30,254 nt of DNA, taken from positions 43,068 through 73,321 of the forward strand of contig PXRQ01000034.1 in NCBI GenBank assembly GCA_003022005.1, given 5' to 3'. Below the pieces are notes generated by a model. The model was not told the DNA's origin. It saw only the letters and a list, made by a program, of their open reading frames with translations, and did no database searches. The DNA is from Halobacteriales archaeon QS_5_70_15. GTDB lineage: Archaea; Halobacteriota; Halobacteria; Halobacteriales; Haloarculaceae. Positions 16,345-24,045 of the stretch are shown one piece after another. The position numbers and the translations under genes are program-made. Each line of letters starts with the position of its first letter. The first letter of the stretch is position 1.

Positions 16345-16953
16345 ATGACGAGTTGGGCCTGGGACGAGCGGTTCCGTTCCGGCGAGTACCCGCAGGACCC
16401 CGACCCCTCGCCGGTCCTGAAGCGGTACGTCGGGACGTTCCCGGAGGGCCGGGCGCTCGACGTCGCCACCGGCGCCGGGCGGAACGCCGTCTTCCTCGCC
16501 GAGCGGGGCTACGAGGTCGACGGGATCGACCGGTCGATCGAGGGGCTGCGCATCGCCCGCGAGAGCGCACGCGAGCGGGGCGTCGAGGATCGGACGGAGT
16601 GGATACGGGCCGACGTTCCGAACTACGCCTTTCCGGAGGACGCGTACGACGTCATCACCATCAGCTACTACCGGGCGGTCGACCGCTTCCCGGACATCAA
16701 GGAGGCGCTGACGCCCGGCGGGGTCCTGTACGTCGAGCATCACCTGCGCTCGATCGACGAGGCGGCGGCCGGGCCGAGCAGCGACCGCTACCGGTTCGCG
16801 GCGAACGAGCTCCTCAACGCCTGTCTCGACCTCACAGTGATACACTACCGGGCGACGACCGACGTGCGGGACGACGGCCGTCTGGCGCCGAACGCGCGGA
16901 TCCTCGCCCGCAACACCACGGGGACCAGACAGTCATACCCGGTGGTGGAGTAG
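16345..16953 (+). CDS. SAM-dependent class I methyltransferase
   Basis: A 202-residue cytosolic methyltransferase. Motif I is LDVATGAGRNAVFLAERGYE (from residue 38), followed by the acidic end of strand 2 (VDGIDRS), motif II-like EWIRADVPNYAF and the strand-5 region YDVITISYYRAV; LTPGGVLYVEHH is the usual post-motif segment. It resembles the TehB-type small methyltransferases. The substrate is unknown. The ATG at 16345 is chosen because SWAWDERFRSGEYP is a typical start of this family and because CTTTGT near 16316-16321 lies about 27 bases upstream. The open frame continues back into the HNH region without family similarity. The PhoD-like gene follows after 57 bases, so they may be co-transcribed. 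Confidence 0.85.
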   Translation: MTSWAWDERFRSGEYPQDPDPSPVLKRYVGTFPEGRALDVATGAGRNAVFLAERGYEVDGIDRSIEGLRIARESARERGVEDRTEWIRADVPNYAFPEDAYDVITISYYRAVDRFPDIKEALTPGGVLYVEHHLRSIDEAAAGPSSDRYRFAANELLNACLDLTVIHYRATTDVRDDGRLAPNARILARNTTGTRQSYPVVE

Positions 16954-17010
16954 GCCCCGGTTCAGCCCGCGGCCGAAACCGCCATCCCCACACGGTCCGA
17001 ACGGCCGCCG

Positions 17011-18765
17011 ATGACAGAGCGGGCAGCCGACCTGGACGGGCGCGACGAGCCGGCCCGGGGCGTCGAGGACCACGCGGAACTGCTCTCGGAGCTTGACTCC
17101 CACGACCTCTCGCGGGCGGTCGACCTGACCGAGGCCGATGAGGAGGTCTTCGAGTTCGACCCCGACGCCGACCCCGACCGGACCTTCCCGCAGTCGGTGG
17201 CCAGCGGCGGCCCCACCCCCGAGGGGGTCATCGTCTGGGCCCGGGTCGCGCCCGGGGTGTTCGACCCCGACGAACCGCTCGCGGTGCAGGTCGCGACCGA
17301 CGGGGGTTTCGAGGACGTCGTCTACGAGGGGGTCGTCGAGGACGGCGAGGCGGTCGCCGCCCACGACCACACGGTGAAGATCGACCTCGACGGCCACCTC
17401 GAACCGGACCGGGAGTACCACTACCGGTTCGTCTACGACGGCGTGGCCTCCCGGACGGGCCGGTGCCGGACGCTCCCGGCGCCGGGGGACTCGCCGGACT
17501 CCGTGCGGTTCGCCGTCCTCGCGTGTCAGGACTACCTGAACGGGTACTACGGCGCCTACCACCACATCGCCGAGGAGGACGTCGACTTCCTCGTCCACGT
17601 CGGCGATTTCATCTACGAGTCGGACGCGGGCGAGTCCAAGGGCCTCGGCTCGTACGATTACCCGGGCCGCCAGAAGGACCTCCCGAGTGGCGAGGAGCAC
17701 GTCCAGGACCTCGAGGACTACCGCTACCTCTACTGGACGTACCGCTCGGACCGGTTCCTGCAGGAGGCCCTGGAGTCGCACACCCTCGTCGCGGGCTGGG
17801 ACGACCACGAAATGGTCGACGACGTCTACTGGAACTACCGGGCCGACGCCCCGTCGGGCGACCACCCCCGGGGCGACGACCCGGAGTTCATGACCCGCCT
17901 GATCGCGGACGCGATGCACGCCTGGTGGGAGTACATGCCCGCCCGCGTCCAGTACGACCCGGAGGGCGACTCGGTCCAGGAGCGGTTTCGACTGTGGCGC
18001 TCGTTCGAGTTCGGCGACCTCGTGACGCTGGCGATGACCGACGAGCGGCTGTTCCGGGATCCGCCCCGCGAGGCCATCCCGACCCCCGACAACGTCGGCC
18101 CGCAGTACGAGCCTATCGGCCGGACGATGCTCGGCGACGCCCAGCGGGAGTGGCTGATCGACACGGTTACCCGTTCCGGGACGACGTGGACGGTGTGGGC
18201 GGACGAGGTCCTCACCGTGCCGCTGCGGCTCGGGAGCGGGCCGCTCTCGGTCTTCCCGGTCCAGGGTGGCTGGGACGGCTACACGCGGGAACGACAGGAG
18301 ATCACCGAGGCGGTCGCGACCGCGGACGTCGAGAACTACGTCACCCTCACGGGGGACATGCACTGCTACGTCGCGGCCTACCAGCAGACCTCCTACCCCG
18401 GGCGGGTGACAGGTGGCGAGGGGGTAGCCCAAGGCGAGCGCATCGGCGTCGAGTTCATGACGCCCGCGATCACCTCGATCAACGTCGCCGAGGCGCTCCA
18501 CCTCACCCGGGGCTGGCGGCGGCGGATCACCGAACCGATCCTGTCGTGGCTCGTCCCGGCGATGAACCCCCACATCGAGTTCTTCGACAGCCACCACTGG
18601 GGCTACTCGGTGGTGGAGTTCACCCCCGAGGACTGCACGTACGTCGGCTACGCCGTCGACAAGACCGTCGACTCCGCGGACGCCGAGCGGGAGGTCCTCG
18701 TCGCCTACCGGGTCCCCGAGGGGGAACACGAACTGGAGGAGGTCACGGAGCGGTACCGCTCGTAG
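17011..18765 (+). CDS. PhoD-like alkaline phosphatase/phosphodiesterase without signal peptide
   Basis: A 584-residue metallophosphatase of the PhoD family. An N-terminal beta domain ([20 protein letters not shown] through YHYRFVYDG) precedes the catalytic domain. Candidate metal ligands are Cys172 (LACQDY), Asp199 (HVGDFIYE) and Asp264-His266 (WDDHE), with GDMHCYVAA and [10 protein letters not shown] further on. These are the Fe/Ca-type positions of PhoD. PhoD proteins are usually Tat-exported; here the first 60 residues are acidic, with no twin Arg or hydrophobic segment, so a cytosolic enzyme is implied. Substrate could be a phosphodiester or phosphomonoester. It follows the methyltransferase closely. 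Confidence 0.87.
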   Translation: MTERAADLDGRDEPARGVEDHAELLSELDSHDLSRAVDLTEADEEVFEFDPDADPDRTFPQSVASGGPTPEGVIVWARVAPGVFDPDEPLAVQVATDGGFEDVVYEGVVEDGEAVAAHDHTVKIDLDGHLEPDREYHYRFVYDGVASRTGRCRTLPAPGDSPDSVRFAVLACQDYLNGYYGAYHHIAEEDVDFLVHVGDFIYESDAGESKGLGSYDYPGRQKDLPSGEEHVQDLEDYRYLYWTYRSDRFLQEALESHTLVAGWDDHEMVDDVYWNYRADAPSGDHPRGDDPEFMTRLIADAMHAWWEYMPARVQYDPEGDSVQERFRLWRSFEFGDLVTLAMTDERLFRDPPREAIPTPDNVGPQYEPIGRTMLGDAQREWLIDTVTRSGTTWTVWADEVLTVPLRLGSGPLSVFPVQGGWDGYTRERQEITEAVATADVENYVTLTGDMHCYVAAYQQTSYPGRVTGGEGVAQGERIGVEFMTPAITSINVAEALHLTRGWRRRITEPILSWLVPAMNPHIEFFDSHHWGYSVVEFTPEDCTYVGYAVDKTVDSADAEREVLVAYRVPEGEHELEEVTERYRS

Positions 18766-18835
18766 CTCCGCGGGAGTACCGGCGGCCCCCGGAGGTGCTC
18801 GTCGCGTCGCCGGGGGACCCGCACCCGGAGCGACC

Positions 18836-18906
18836 GACGGACGCCGTGTTCGGGCCGGACCAGGTGACGGACGCCGTGTTCGGGCCGGACCAGGTGACGG
18901 ACGCCG
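18836..18906. repeat. 30-base direct tandem repeat, 2.4 copies
   Basis: The unit starting GACGGACGCCGTGTTCGGG occurs identically at 18836-18865 and 18866-18895 and is followed by an 11-base partial third copy (18896-18906) before the sequence diverges. It lies in the non-coding gap between the PhoD-like gene and cmk. Two perfect copies suggest a recent slippage or duplication. Confidence 0.9.
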
Positions 18907-18989
18907 CGTCAGGGCGGCCTCCGAGTGTCGTGGTCGGGGGTCGCTGCCCGAAGGATAACCTCTTTCTCCCGGGGCGCCGGAGCGGACAC

Positions 18990-19568
18990 ATGTTGGTCAC
19001 CATCTCCGGGCCGGCGGGCTCCGGGAAGAGCACCGCCGCGGCGGCGCTCGCCGGGGCCCTCGGGTACGACCACGTCAGCGGGGGCGACATCTTCCGGGAG
19101 CTCGCCGAGGAGCGGGGACTGACGCCGCTGGAGCTCAACCGGCAGGCCGAGGCGGACGAGTCCATCGACCGGGACCTCGACCGCCGCCTGCGCGAGACCG
19201 CCGCTGAGCGGGAGGACCTGGTCCTCGAGTCCCGTCTCGCGGGCTGGATGGCCGGCGAGCACGCCGATTTCAGGGTGTGGCTCGACGCGCCGCTCGGGAT
19301 CCGCGCCCGCCGCATCGCCGAGCGCGAGGACAAGCCCATCGACGTCGCCCGGGAGGAGACCCGGGCCCGCGCCGCGAGCGAAGGGAAACGCTACCGCGAG
19401 TACTATGGCATCGACATCGAGGAGCTGTCCATCTACGACCTCGTGCTGAACACCGCGCGGCTGGACCCCGCCGGGGTCGTCGAGGCCGTCGCCACCATCC
19501 TCCGGGCGTACGACCCCGAGGGCGACGAGGGCAAGACCCCAGTCGAGGTCGAGTACGACTTCTCCTGA
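18990..19568 (+). CDS. cmk: Cytidylate kinase, archaeal type
   Basis: A 192-residue kinase transferring phosphate from ATP to CMP or dCMP in pyrimidine nucleotide supply. The P-loop GPAGSGKST lies at residues 7-15. [19 protein letters not shown] and the NMP-binding and lid segments ([46 protein letters not shown]) are those of archaeal Cmk. The ATG at 18990 leaves the P-loop at the expected place, and a pyrimidine-rich AT patch (TAACCTCTTTCT) lies about 28 bases upstream. cbf5 follows 31 bases after the stop, an arrangement common in archaea, so the two are probably one operon. Confidence 0.93.
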   Translation: MLVTISGPAGSGKSTAAAALAGALGYDHVSGGDIFRELAEERGLTPLELNRQAEADESIDRDLDRRLRETAAEREDLVLESRLAGWMAGEHADFRVWLDAPLGIRARRIAEREDKPIDVAREETRARAASEGKRYREYYGIDIEELSIYDLVLNTARLDPAGVVEAVATILRAYDPEGDEGKTPVEVEYDFS

Positions 19569-19599
19569 CCCCGCCACCACTCCACAGCATCCCACGCCA

Positions 19600-20472
19600 A
19601 TGCGCGGACCCCCAACCGACCGGTCCCCGGCCGACCTGCTCTCGTTCGGCGTCGTCAATCTCGACAAGCCCCCCGGCCCTTCCGCACACCAGGTCGCCGC
19701 GTGGGTCCGGGACCTCGCCGGCGTCGACCGGGCGGCCCACGCCGGCACGCTTGACCCCAAAGTCACGGGATGCCTGCCGGTCCTCCTCAGCGACGCGACC
19801 CGTGCCGCGCGGGCCTTCGACGACGCCCGGAAGTCCTACGTCGCGGTGCTGGAACTCCACGGCCCGGCCCCGGGTGACCTCCGGGGGACCGTCGCCGAGT
19901 TCGAGGGTCCCATCCACCAGAAACCCCCCCGGAAGTCCGCCGTCAGGCGGCGGCTCCGAACCCGGACGATACACGCGCTCGACGTCCTCGAGACGCGGGA
20001 CCGGCAGGTCCTCCTTCGGGTGGAGTGCGAGGCCGGCACCTACGTTCGCAAGCTCTGTCACGACCTCGGCCTCGCGCTCGGGACCGGCGCACACATGGGC
20101 CACCTCCGGCGGGTCGGCACGGGCGGGTTCGACGACACGGACCTCGTGACGCTGCACGACCTGGCCGACGCGCTCGCGTTCGCCCGCGAGGACGGCGACG
20201 AGTCGCCGCTCCGCGAGGCGGTCGCCCCGGCCGAGCGCGTTCTGGAGGGGTTGCCGTCGCTGACCCTCGCGCCGAGCGCCGCCGCCGAGGTCGCCCACGG
20301 CGCGCCGGTGTACGCGCCCGGGGTCGTCGACACGGACCTCGGGGAGGCCGAGCGAGGGTCGATGGTGGCCTGCTACACCCCCGACGGCGCCGCGGTCTGT
20401 CTCGGGACGCTGGTCGGCGATCCCGACGGCGACTCGGGGACGGTGGTCGATCTGGAACGGGTGCTCGTCTGA
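19600..20472 (+). CDS. cbf5: Cbf5/TruB-family pseudouridine synthase (H/ACA RNP catalytic subunit)
   Basis: A 290-residue protein converting uridine to pseudouridine in rRNA and tRNA, as the catalytic subunit of archaeal H/ACA ribonucleoproteins with Nop10, Gar1 and L7Ae. The catalytic motif HAGTLDPKVTG places Asp52 as nucleophile. FDDARKSYVAVLELHG, GPIHQKPPRKSAVRRRLR and RVECEAGTYVRKLCHDLG are conserved TruB/Cbf5 segments. The C-terminal ~75 residues (PAERVLEGLPSLTLAPSAAA onward) form a PUA domain. Length is slightly under that of many archaeal Cbf5 proteins but all motifs are present. It follows cmk by 31 bases, and tRNA-Pro lies 171 bases downstream. Confidence 0.92.
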   Translation: MRGPPTDRSPADLLSFGVVNLDKPPGPSAHQVAAWVRDLAGVDRAAHAGTLDPKVTGCLPVLLSDATRAARAFDDARKSYVAVLELHGPAPGDLRGTVAEFEGPIHQKPPRKSAVRRRLRTRTIHALDVLETRDRQVLLRVECEAGTYVRKLCHDLGLALGTGAHMGHLRRVGTGGFDDTDLVTLHDLADALAFAREDGDESPLREAVAPAERVLEGLPSLTLAPSAAAEVAHGAPVYAPGVVDTDLGEAERGSMVACYTPDGAAVCLGTLVGDPDGDSGTVVDLERVLV

Positions 20473-20497
20473 TACGGACGGCCCGTGACGGTCTGCC

Positions 20498-20526
20498 GTG
20501 ATCGGCCGGACGGCGTCGCCGATCAC
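20498..20526 (+). terminator. Hairpin after cbf5 (possible terminator)
   Basis: GTGATCGGC (20498-20506) and GCCGATCAC (20518-20526) form a perfect 9-base stem with an 11-base loop, 25 bases after the cbf5 stop and before tRNA-Pro. No T-run follows, so it may be a 3' end structure, a processing signal or a small RNA element instead of a terminator. Confidence 0.4.
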
Positions 20527-20643
20527 CGGCGCGAGAGTACGACCGTCCGGTGGGGAGCTCCCTCCCCTCGTTCCCCCCGTCCCGGGCCGTTCCGGGGCGA
20601 AGCGACACCCTTAATTCGGGGACGACCGTCCCCTCGTACGCCA

Positions 20644-20714
20644 GGGACCGTGGGGTAGTGGTATCCTCTGCGGATGGGGTCCGCAGGAACCGAGTTCGAT
20701 TCTCGGCGGTCCCG
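20644..20714 (+). tRNA. tRNA-Pro (anticodon GGG)
   Basis: The acceptor stem is GGGACCG/CGGTCCC (20644-20650, 20707-20713) with G73. The anticodon stem TGCGG/CCGCA encloses loop ATGGGGT with anticodon GGG at 20676-20678. The T arm is CCGAG-TTCGATT-CTCGG. The A32-U38 combination in the loop is a known feature of tRNA-Pro(GGG). No intron and no encoded CCA. An AT-rich TTAATT lies near 20612. Confidence 0.93.
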
Positions 20715-20810
20715 TCCTCTACGAAGTGGTACCGCGAGCGGCGGGTCCGAGTCGGTCGTCCCCGGTCGGCCGGACGAGGGGGGACCGAGGGGCTCGATCC
20801 CGCGATCGGC

Positions 20811-21101
20811 CTACCGGTACAGCGAGACGTAGATCATCGCGAAGCCGATGATGAACGGGACGGTCTCGGCCATCTGGAAGTAGACGAGGCTCCCCCCGGC
20901 CTGGCCGCCCGCGCTGAGCTGCGTGGTGAGGTTGGTGACGGCGACGCCCATGCTGACGAACGCGAAGCCGATGAACGCGGACTGGAGCCGCTCGGACCCC
21001 TTCTGATTGTATGCCTGGAAGCTGATGACGGTGAGCCCGAGCGACAGCCCGAACAGCACCAGCCGCATGAACATCAGCGCCAGTTGTGCGAGGTCGACCA
21101 T
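20811..21101 (-). CDS. Small membrane protein (DUF7521-like)
   Basis: A 96-residue protein with three likely membrane segments: LMFMRLVLFGLSLGLTVIS, AFIGFAFVSMGVAV and TVPFIIGFAMIYVSL. Between the first two lies a polar loop, FQAYNQKGSERLQ. It resembles a haloarchaeal family I know as DUF7521, often encoded next to winged-helix regulators; its function is unknown. The ATG at 21101 is preferred over 21137, since TTTTTAT at 21130-21137 is a TATA-like box and cannot be coding and promoter at once. GGTGGTGA before the ATG could serve as ribosome binding site. The regulator gene lies 132 bases upstream on the same strand, so the two may be linked in regulation. Confidence 0.75.
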   Translation of the reverse strand: MVDLAQLALMFMRLVLFGLSLGLTVISFQAYNQKGSERLQSAFIGFAFVSMGVAVTNLTTQLSAGGQAGGSLVYFQMAETVPFIIGFAMIYVSLYR

Positions 21102-21233
21102 TCCTGCTTCACCACCTACTGTCAGCGATAAAAACACTCACCACCGACTCAGAAGTCTCGTCCCGGTGGTCCCCGGGCCGTCTTCGGCGTGGAAGCGGGC
21201 GGGTCGGTTCGCGCGGTCGGCGGGCGGAGCGGG

Positions 21234-21584
21234 TCATTCGGCACCCAGCTCGTCCCAGAGCTGCGAGAAGCGGTCGGGGAGGTTCTCCCGGCGGTAGATG
21301 CGGACCTGGTACTCGTCGTCCTTCAGGGTAATGACCGTGCTGTCGAAGTTACACTCGTATATCTTGAAATGGTTGCCGTCGTCCGCGATGGCGGTCCGCT
21401 GCTTGATCAGGTCGTGCTCCTCGAGCAGTTCGAGCCGCCGGTAGATCGTCGGGAGCGAGAACCCCACCTCCTCCGAGAGCTCCTTGGCAGACCGGGGCTC
21501 CCGGCTGATCGCGGCGAGCACGGTCCTGGCGTGCTCGTCGCCGATGGTGTTCAGCACCTCCTCGATGGTACGCTCTCCTGCCAC
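21234..21584 (-). CDS. Winged-helix transcriptional regulator (ArsR-like)
   Basis: A 116-residue DNA-binding protein from a GTG start. The winged helix spans roughly residues 5-75: TIEEVLNTIGDEHARTVLAA, then SAKELSEEVGFSLPTIYRRL as helix-turn-helix, followed by the wing. The C-terminal part (IYECNFDSTVITLKDDEYQV) may be a dimerisation or sensing strand set. No metal-binding Cys pair of classic ArsR sensors is seen, so the ligand is unknown. It lies just upstream of the small membrane protein on the same strand and may control it. Confidence 0.82.
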   Translation of the reverse strand: MAGERTIEEVLNTIGDEHARTVLAAISREPRSAKELSEEVGFSLPTIYRRLELLEEHDLIKQRTAIADDGNHFKIYECNFDSTVITLKDDEYQVRIYRRENLPDRFSQLWDELGAE

Positions 21585-21605
21585 ACCCGGTCGTTCAGAG
21601 GGGTC

Positions 21606-21613
21606 CCTAAAGC
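21606..21613 (-). promoter_or_regulatory. TATA-like box that decides the GTG start of the winged-helix gene
   Basis: CTTTAGGG on the minus strand is centred 26 bases before the GTG at 21584, the standard leaderless spacing. The in-frame ATG at 21659 lies upstream of this box, which argues for the shorter 116-residue protein. Confidence 0.5.
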
Positions 21614-21692
21614 AGTTACCCCCGGCATCAGATCCTGAAACGGACCACGGATCGGCCACCCCGGGCCCGACGGGACTCCGACGGGGCCGCGC

Positions 21693-22412
21693 TCAGTCCG
21701 CGACCGCGTTCCGGAGCGTGCCGATCCCCTCGTAGGTGATCTCGACCTCGTCGCCGGGTTCGAGCAGTCCCGGGTTGGCGGGGCTGCCGAACGAGATCAC
21801 GTCGTTCCGCCGGAACGTGAACCGCTCGGAGAGGTAGGCGACGGTCTCCCGCGGGGAGAAGAAGGTGCTCGCCGTCGTATCCGACTGCCGGCGCTCGCCG
21901 GCGACGTACGTCTCCATCTCGACGTCGGCGGGGTCGACCTCGGTGTCGATACAGGGACCGAGCGGCGCCGACCCGTCGAACGCCTTGCGCTCGGTGATCC
22001 CCTGCTGGTCCAGCGCGTCGAGGTCGTTCAGCACCGTGTACCCCCGGACGTAGTCGTCGACCTCGTCCTCCCCGATGTCGTGACACCGCCGGCCGACGAC
22101 GGCGGCCAGTTCGCCGGCGTAGGTGAGCTCCTCGGTGAACGAGGGGTACCCGATCGGCTCGCCGGGCGCGAGCACCGACGTCGGCGGCTTGATGAAGAAG
22201 CTCGGTTCGTCGGGTATCTCGTAGCCCATCTGCTCGACGGTCTCGCCGTAGTTCCGGCCGACGCAGTAGAGCGCCGACGGCTCGCACGGCGCCAGCAGGT
22301 CCGCCTCCCCGGCGTCCGTGTCGAACGTGCCCACGTCCGTCTCGACGGTGCCCTCGTCGTACCGGCCCTCCAGGACGTCCCCGTCGGGGGTCTCGATCCG
22401 CGCGACCTTCAT
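21693..22412 (-). CDS. Fumarylacetoacetate hydrolase family protein
   Basis: A 239-residue enzyme of the FAH superfamily, whose members hydrolyse, decarboxylate or hydrate acyl-pyruvates and 2-keto acids, often from aromatic degradation. An N-terminal small domain (MKVARIETPDGDVLEGRYD) is followed by the catalytic fold: YCVGRNYGETVEQMG, SFFIKPPTSV, LTYAGELAAVVG, VLNDLDALDQQG and NPGLLEPGDEVEITYEGIGTL at the end. Of the expected metal ligands, Glu101 and Asp130 are present, but the usual first Glu of the ExE pair is Ala99. The start at 22412 gives the family-typical N-terminus; the open frame continues to 24065 only because it runs antisense to the carotenoid gene. Neighbours give no pathway. 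Confidence 0.85.
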   Translation of the reverse strand: MKVARIETPDGDVLEGRYDEGTVETDVGTFDTDAGEADLLAPCEPSALYCVGRNYGETVEQMGYEIPDEPSFFIKPPTSVLAPGEPIGYPSFTEELTYAGELAAVVGRRCHDIGEDEVDDYVRGYTVLNDLDALDQQGITERKAFDGSAPLGPCIDTEVDPADVEMETYVAGERRQSDTTASTFFSPRETVAYLSERFTFRRNDVISFGSPANPGLLEPGDEVEITYEGIGTLRNAVAD

Positions 22413-22571
22413 GGGGGGTCCGGCGACCGGGTGGTGCTTACCTCTGTCCCTTTCGCCCGTGCGGACGGCGGGGCGAGGACGCGGGTCCGGCGGGGTCGAG
22501 ACCGCCCGCGGCGGTCGGCAAGCGGGGCGCGTACCGTTCCGGTTTAGTACGCCGCCGCACCTACGGGCCAC

Positions 22572-24029
22572 ATGCAACGACTCGACGGCACGTCGGTGGC
22601 CGTCATCGGCGGCGGGTTCGGCGGGCTCTCGACGGCCTGCTACCTCGCCGACGCCGGCGCCGACGTGACCGTCCTCGAGAAGAACGAACAGCTCGGCGTC
22701 GACCGCTCGCCCGAGGACTACTACCCCCTCCAGCGGCTCGACCCCCACTACCGCATCTTCTTCAAGGACGGCGACCGGGTCGACATGAAGCCCGACCTCG
22801 AGGCGAACGTCGAGACGTTCGAGTCCTACGAGGCGGGTGCCGGCGAGGCGCTCCGGGACTACCTCGGGGTCTCCGAGACCCACTACGAGGTGGCGATGGA
22901 GAAGTTCGTCTACGAGGACCGCCCCCGGCTGCGGGACTGGGTCGACCTCGACGTGATGCGGGCGGCGCCCATCGGCCTGCGTCTGGTGGGCACGATGGAC
23001 GACTACGTCTCGAACTACTTCGAGAACCCGAAGCTCCAGCAGATCATGCAGTACACGCTGGTGTTCCTGGGGGGTTCGCCGAAGAACACGCCCGCCCTCT
23101 ACAACATGATGAGCCACGTCGACTTCAACCTCGGCGTCTACTACCCCGCGGGCGGCATCGGCGCCGTCGTCGACGGGCTGGTCGACCTCGGCACCGAACT
23201 CGGCGTCGAGTACCGCACGAACGCCGAGGTGAGGGAGATCATCTCCCGCAAACGCGGGTTCGAGCTCGAACTCGCCGCCGCGTCGGCCGACCTCCCGGCG
23301 CCCGAGGCGCCCGCGGCCGCCGACGGCGGCGTCCACACCGAGACCGGCGACCGCCTCCGGTTCGACCGCGTCGTCTCCGACGCCGACTACGCCCACACCG
23401 AGGGGGAACTGCTCCCCGAGCATCTCCGGGGGTACAGCGAGTCCTACTGGGAGTCCAAGACGTACGCTCCCTCGGCGTTCCTCATGTACCTCGGCGTCGA
23501 GGGGGACGTCGACCCCCTCGCGCACCACACGCTCGTCCTGCCGACGGACTGGGACCCGCACTTCGAGCAGATCTTCGACCGGCCGGCGTGGCCCGACGAC
23601 CCCGCGTACTACCTCTGTGTCCCCTCGGCGACCGACGACGCCGTCGCACCGGAGGCGCACTCGAACCTGTTCGTCCTCGTGCCGGTCGCCCCCGGCCTGG
23701 ACGACTCGGAGGCCACCCGCGAGGCCTACCGGGGGAAGATACTCGCCGACATCGCCGAACACACCGGCGTCGACCTCCGGGACCGCATCGTCTTCGAGGA
23801 GCGGTTCTCGGTCTCGGAGTTCGCCGAGCGCTACCACTCGATGCGCGGGACCGCCCTCGGGCTCGCACACACGCTGACACAGACGGCACTCCTGCGCCCG
23901 GACCGGCGCTCGAAGGAGGTCCCAGGGCTCTACTTCACCGGGTCCTACACCACCCCGGGGATCGGCGTGCCGATGTGTCTCATCGCCGGCCAGCACACCG
24001 CAGACGCCGTGATCGAGGACGCCCCCTGA
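22572..24029 (+). CDS. crtD: Carotenoid desaturase CrtD/CrtI family, with internal in-frame deletion
   Basis: A 485-residue FAD-dependent desaturase. Its place at the head of a crtD-lyeJ-cruF set points to the carotenoid 3,4-desaturase of bacterioruberin synthesis; phytoene desaturase is the alternative. The N-terminal Rossmann motif VAVIGGGFGGLSTACYLADA is intact, as are LQQIMQYTLVFLGGSP, YYPAGGIGAVVDGL and the C-terminal FAD motif GLYFTGSYTTPGIGVPM. After EKNEQLG (residue 42) the protein goes straight to VDRSPEDYYPLQRLDPHYRI. Relatives I know have about 34 more residues between these blocks, including GGRAS, a GFRFDMGPSWYLMPDVF-like stretch and FxxFG. The frame is otherwise open, so this is a clean deletion of about 102 bases. 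Loss of the GGR motif should impair FAD or substrate binding. TTTAGTA at 22543-22549 gives a leaderless start at 22572. Confidence 0.88.
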   Translation: MQRLDGTSVAVIGGGFGGLSTACYLADAGADVTVLEKNEQLGVDRSPEDYYPLQRLDPHYRIFFKDGDRVDMKPDLEANVETFESYEAGAGEALRDYLGVSETHYEVAMEKFVYEDRPRLRDWVDLDVMRAAPIGLRLVGTMDDYVSNYFENPKLQQIMQYTLVFLGGSPKNTPALYNMMSHVDFNLGVYYPAGGIGAVVDGLVDLGTELGVEYRTNAEVREIISRKRGFELELAAASADLPAPEAPAAADGGVHTETGDRLRFDRVVSDADYAHTEGELLPEHLRGYSESYWESKTYAPSAFLMYLGVEGDVDPLAHHTLVLPTDWDPHFEQIFDRPAWPDDPAYYLCVPSATDDAVAPEAHSNLFVLVPVAPGLDDSEATREAYRGKILADIAEHTGVDLRDRIVFEERFSVSEFAERYHSMRGTALGLAHTLTQTALLRPDRRSKEVPGLYFTGSYTTPGIGVPMCLIAGQHTADAVIEDAP

Positions 24030-24045
24030 TCGGACCGGAACACGA

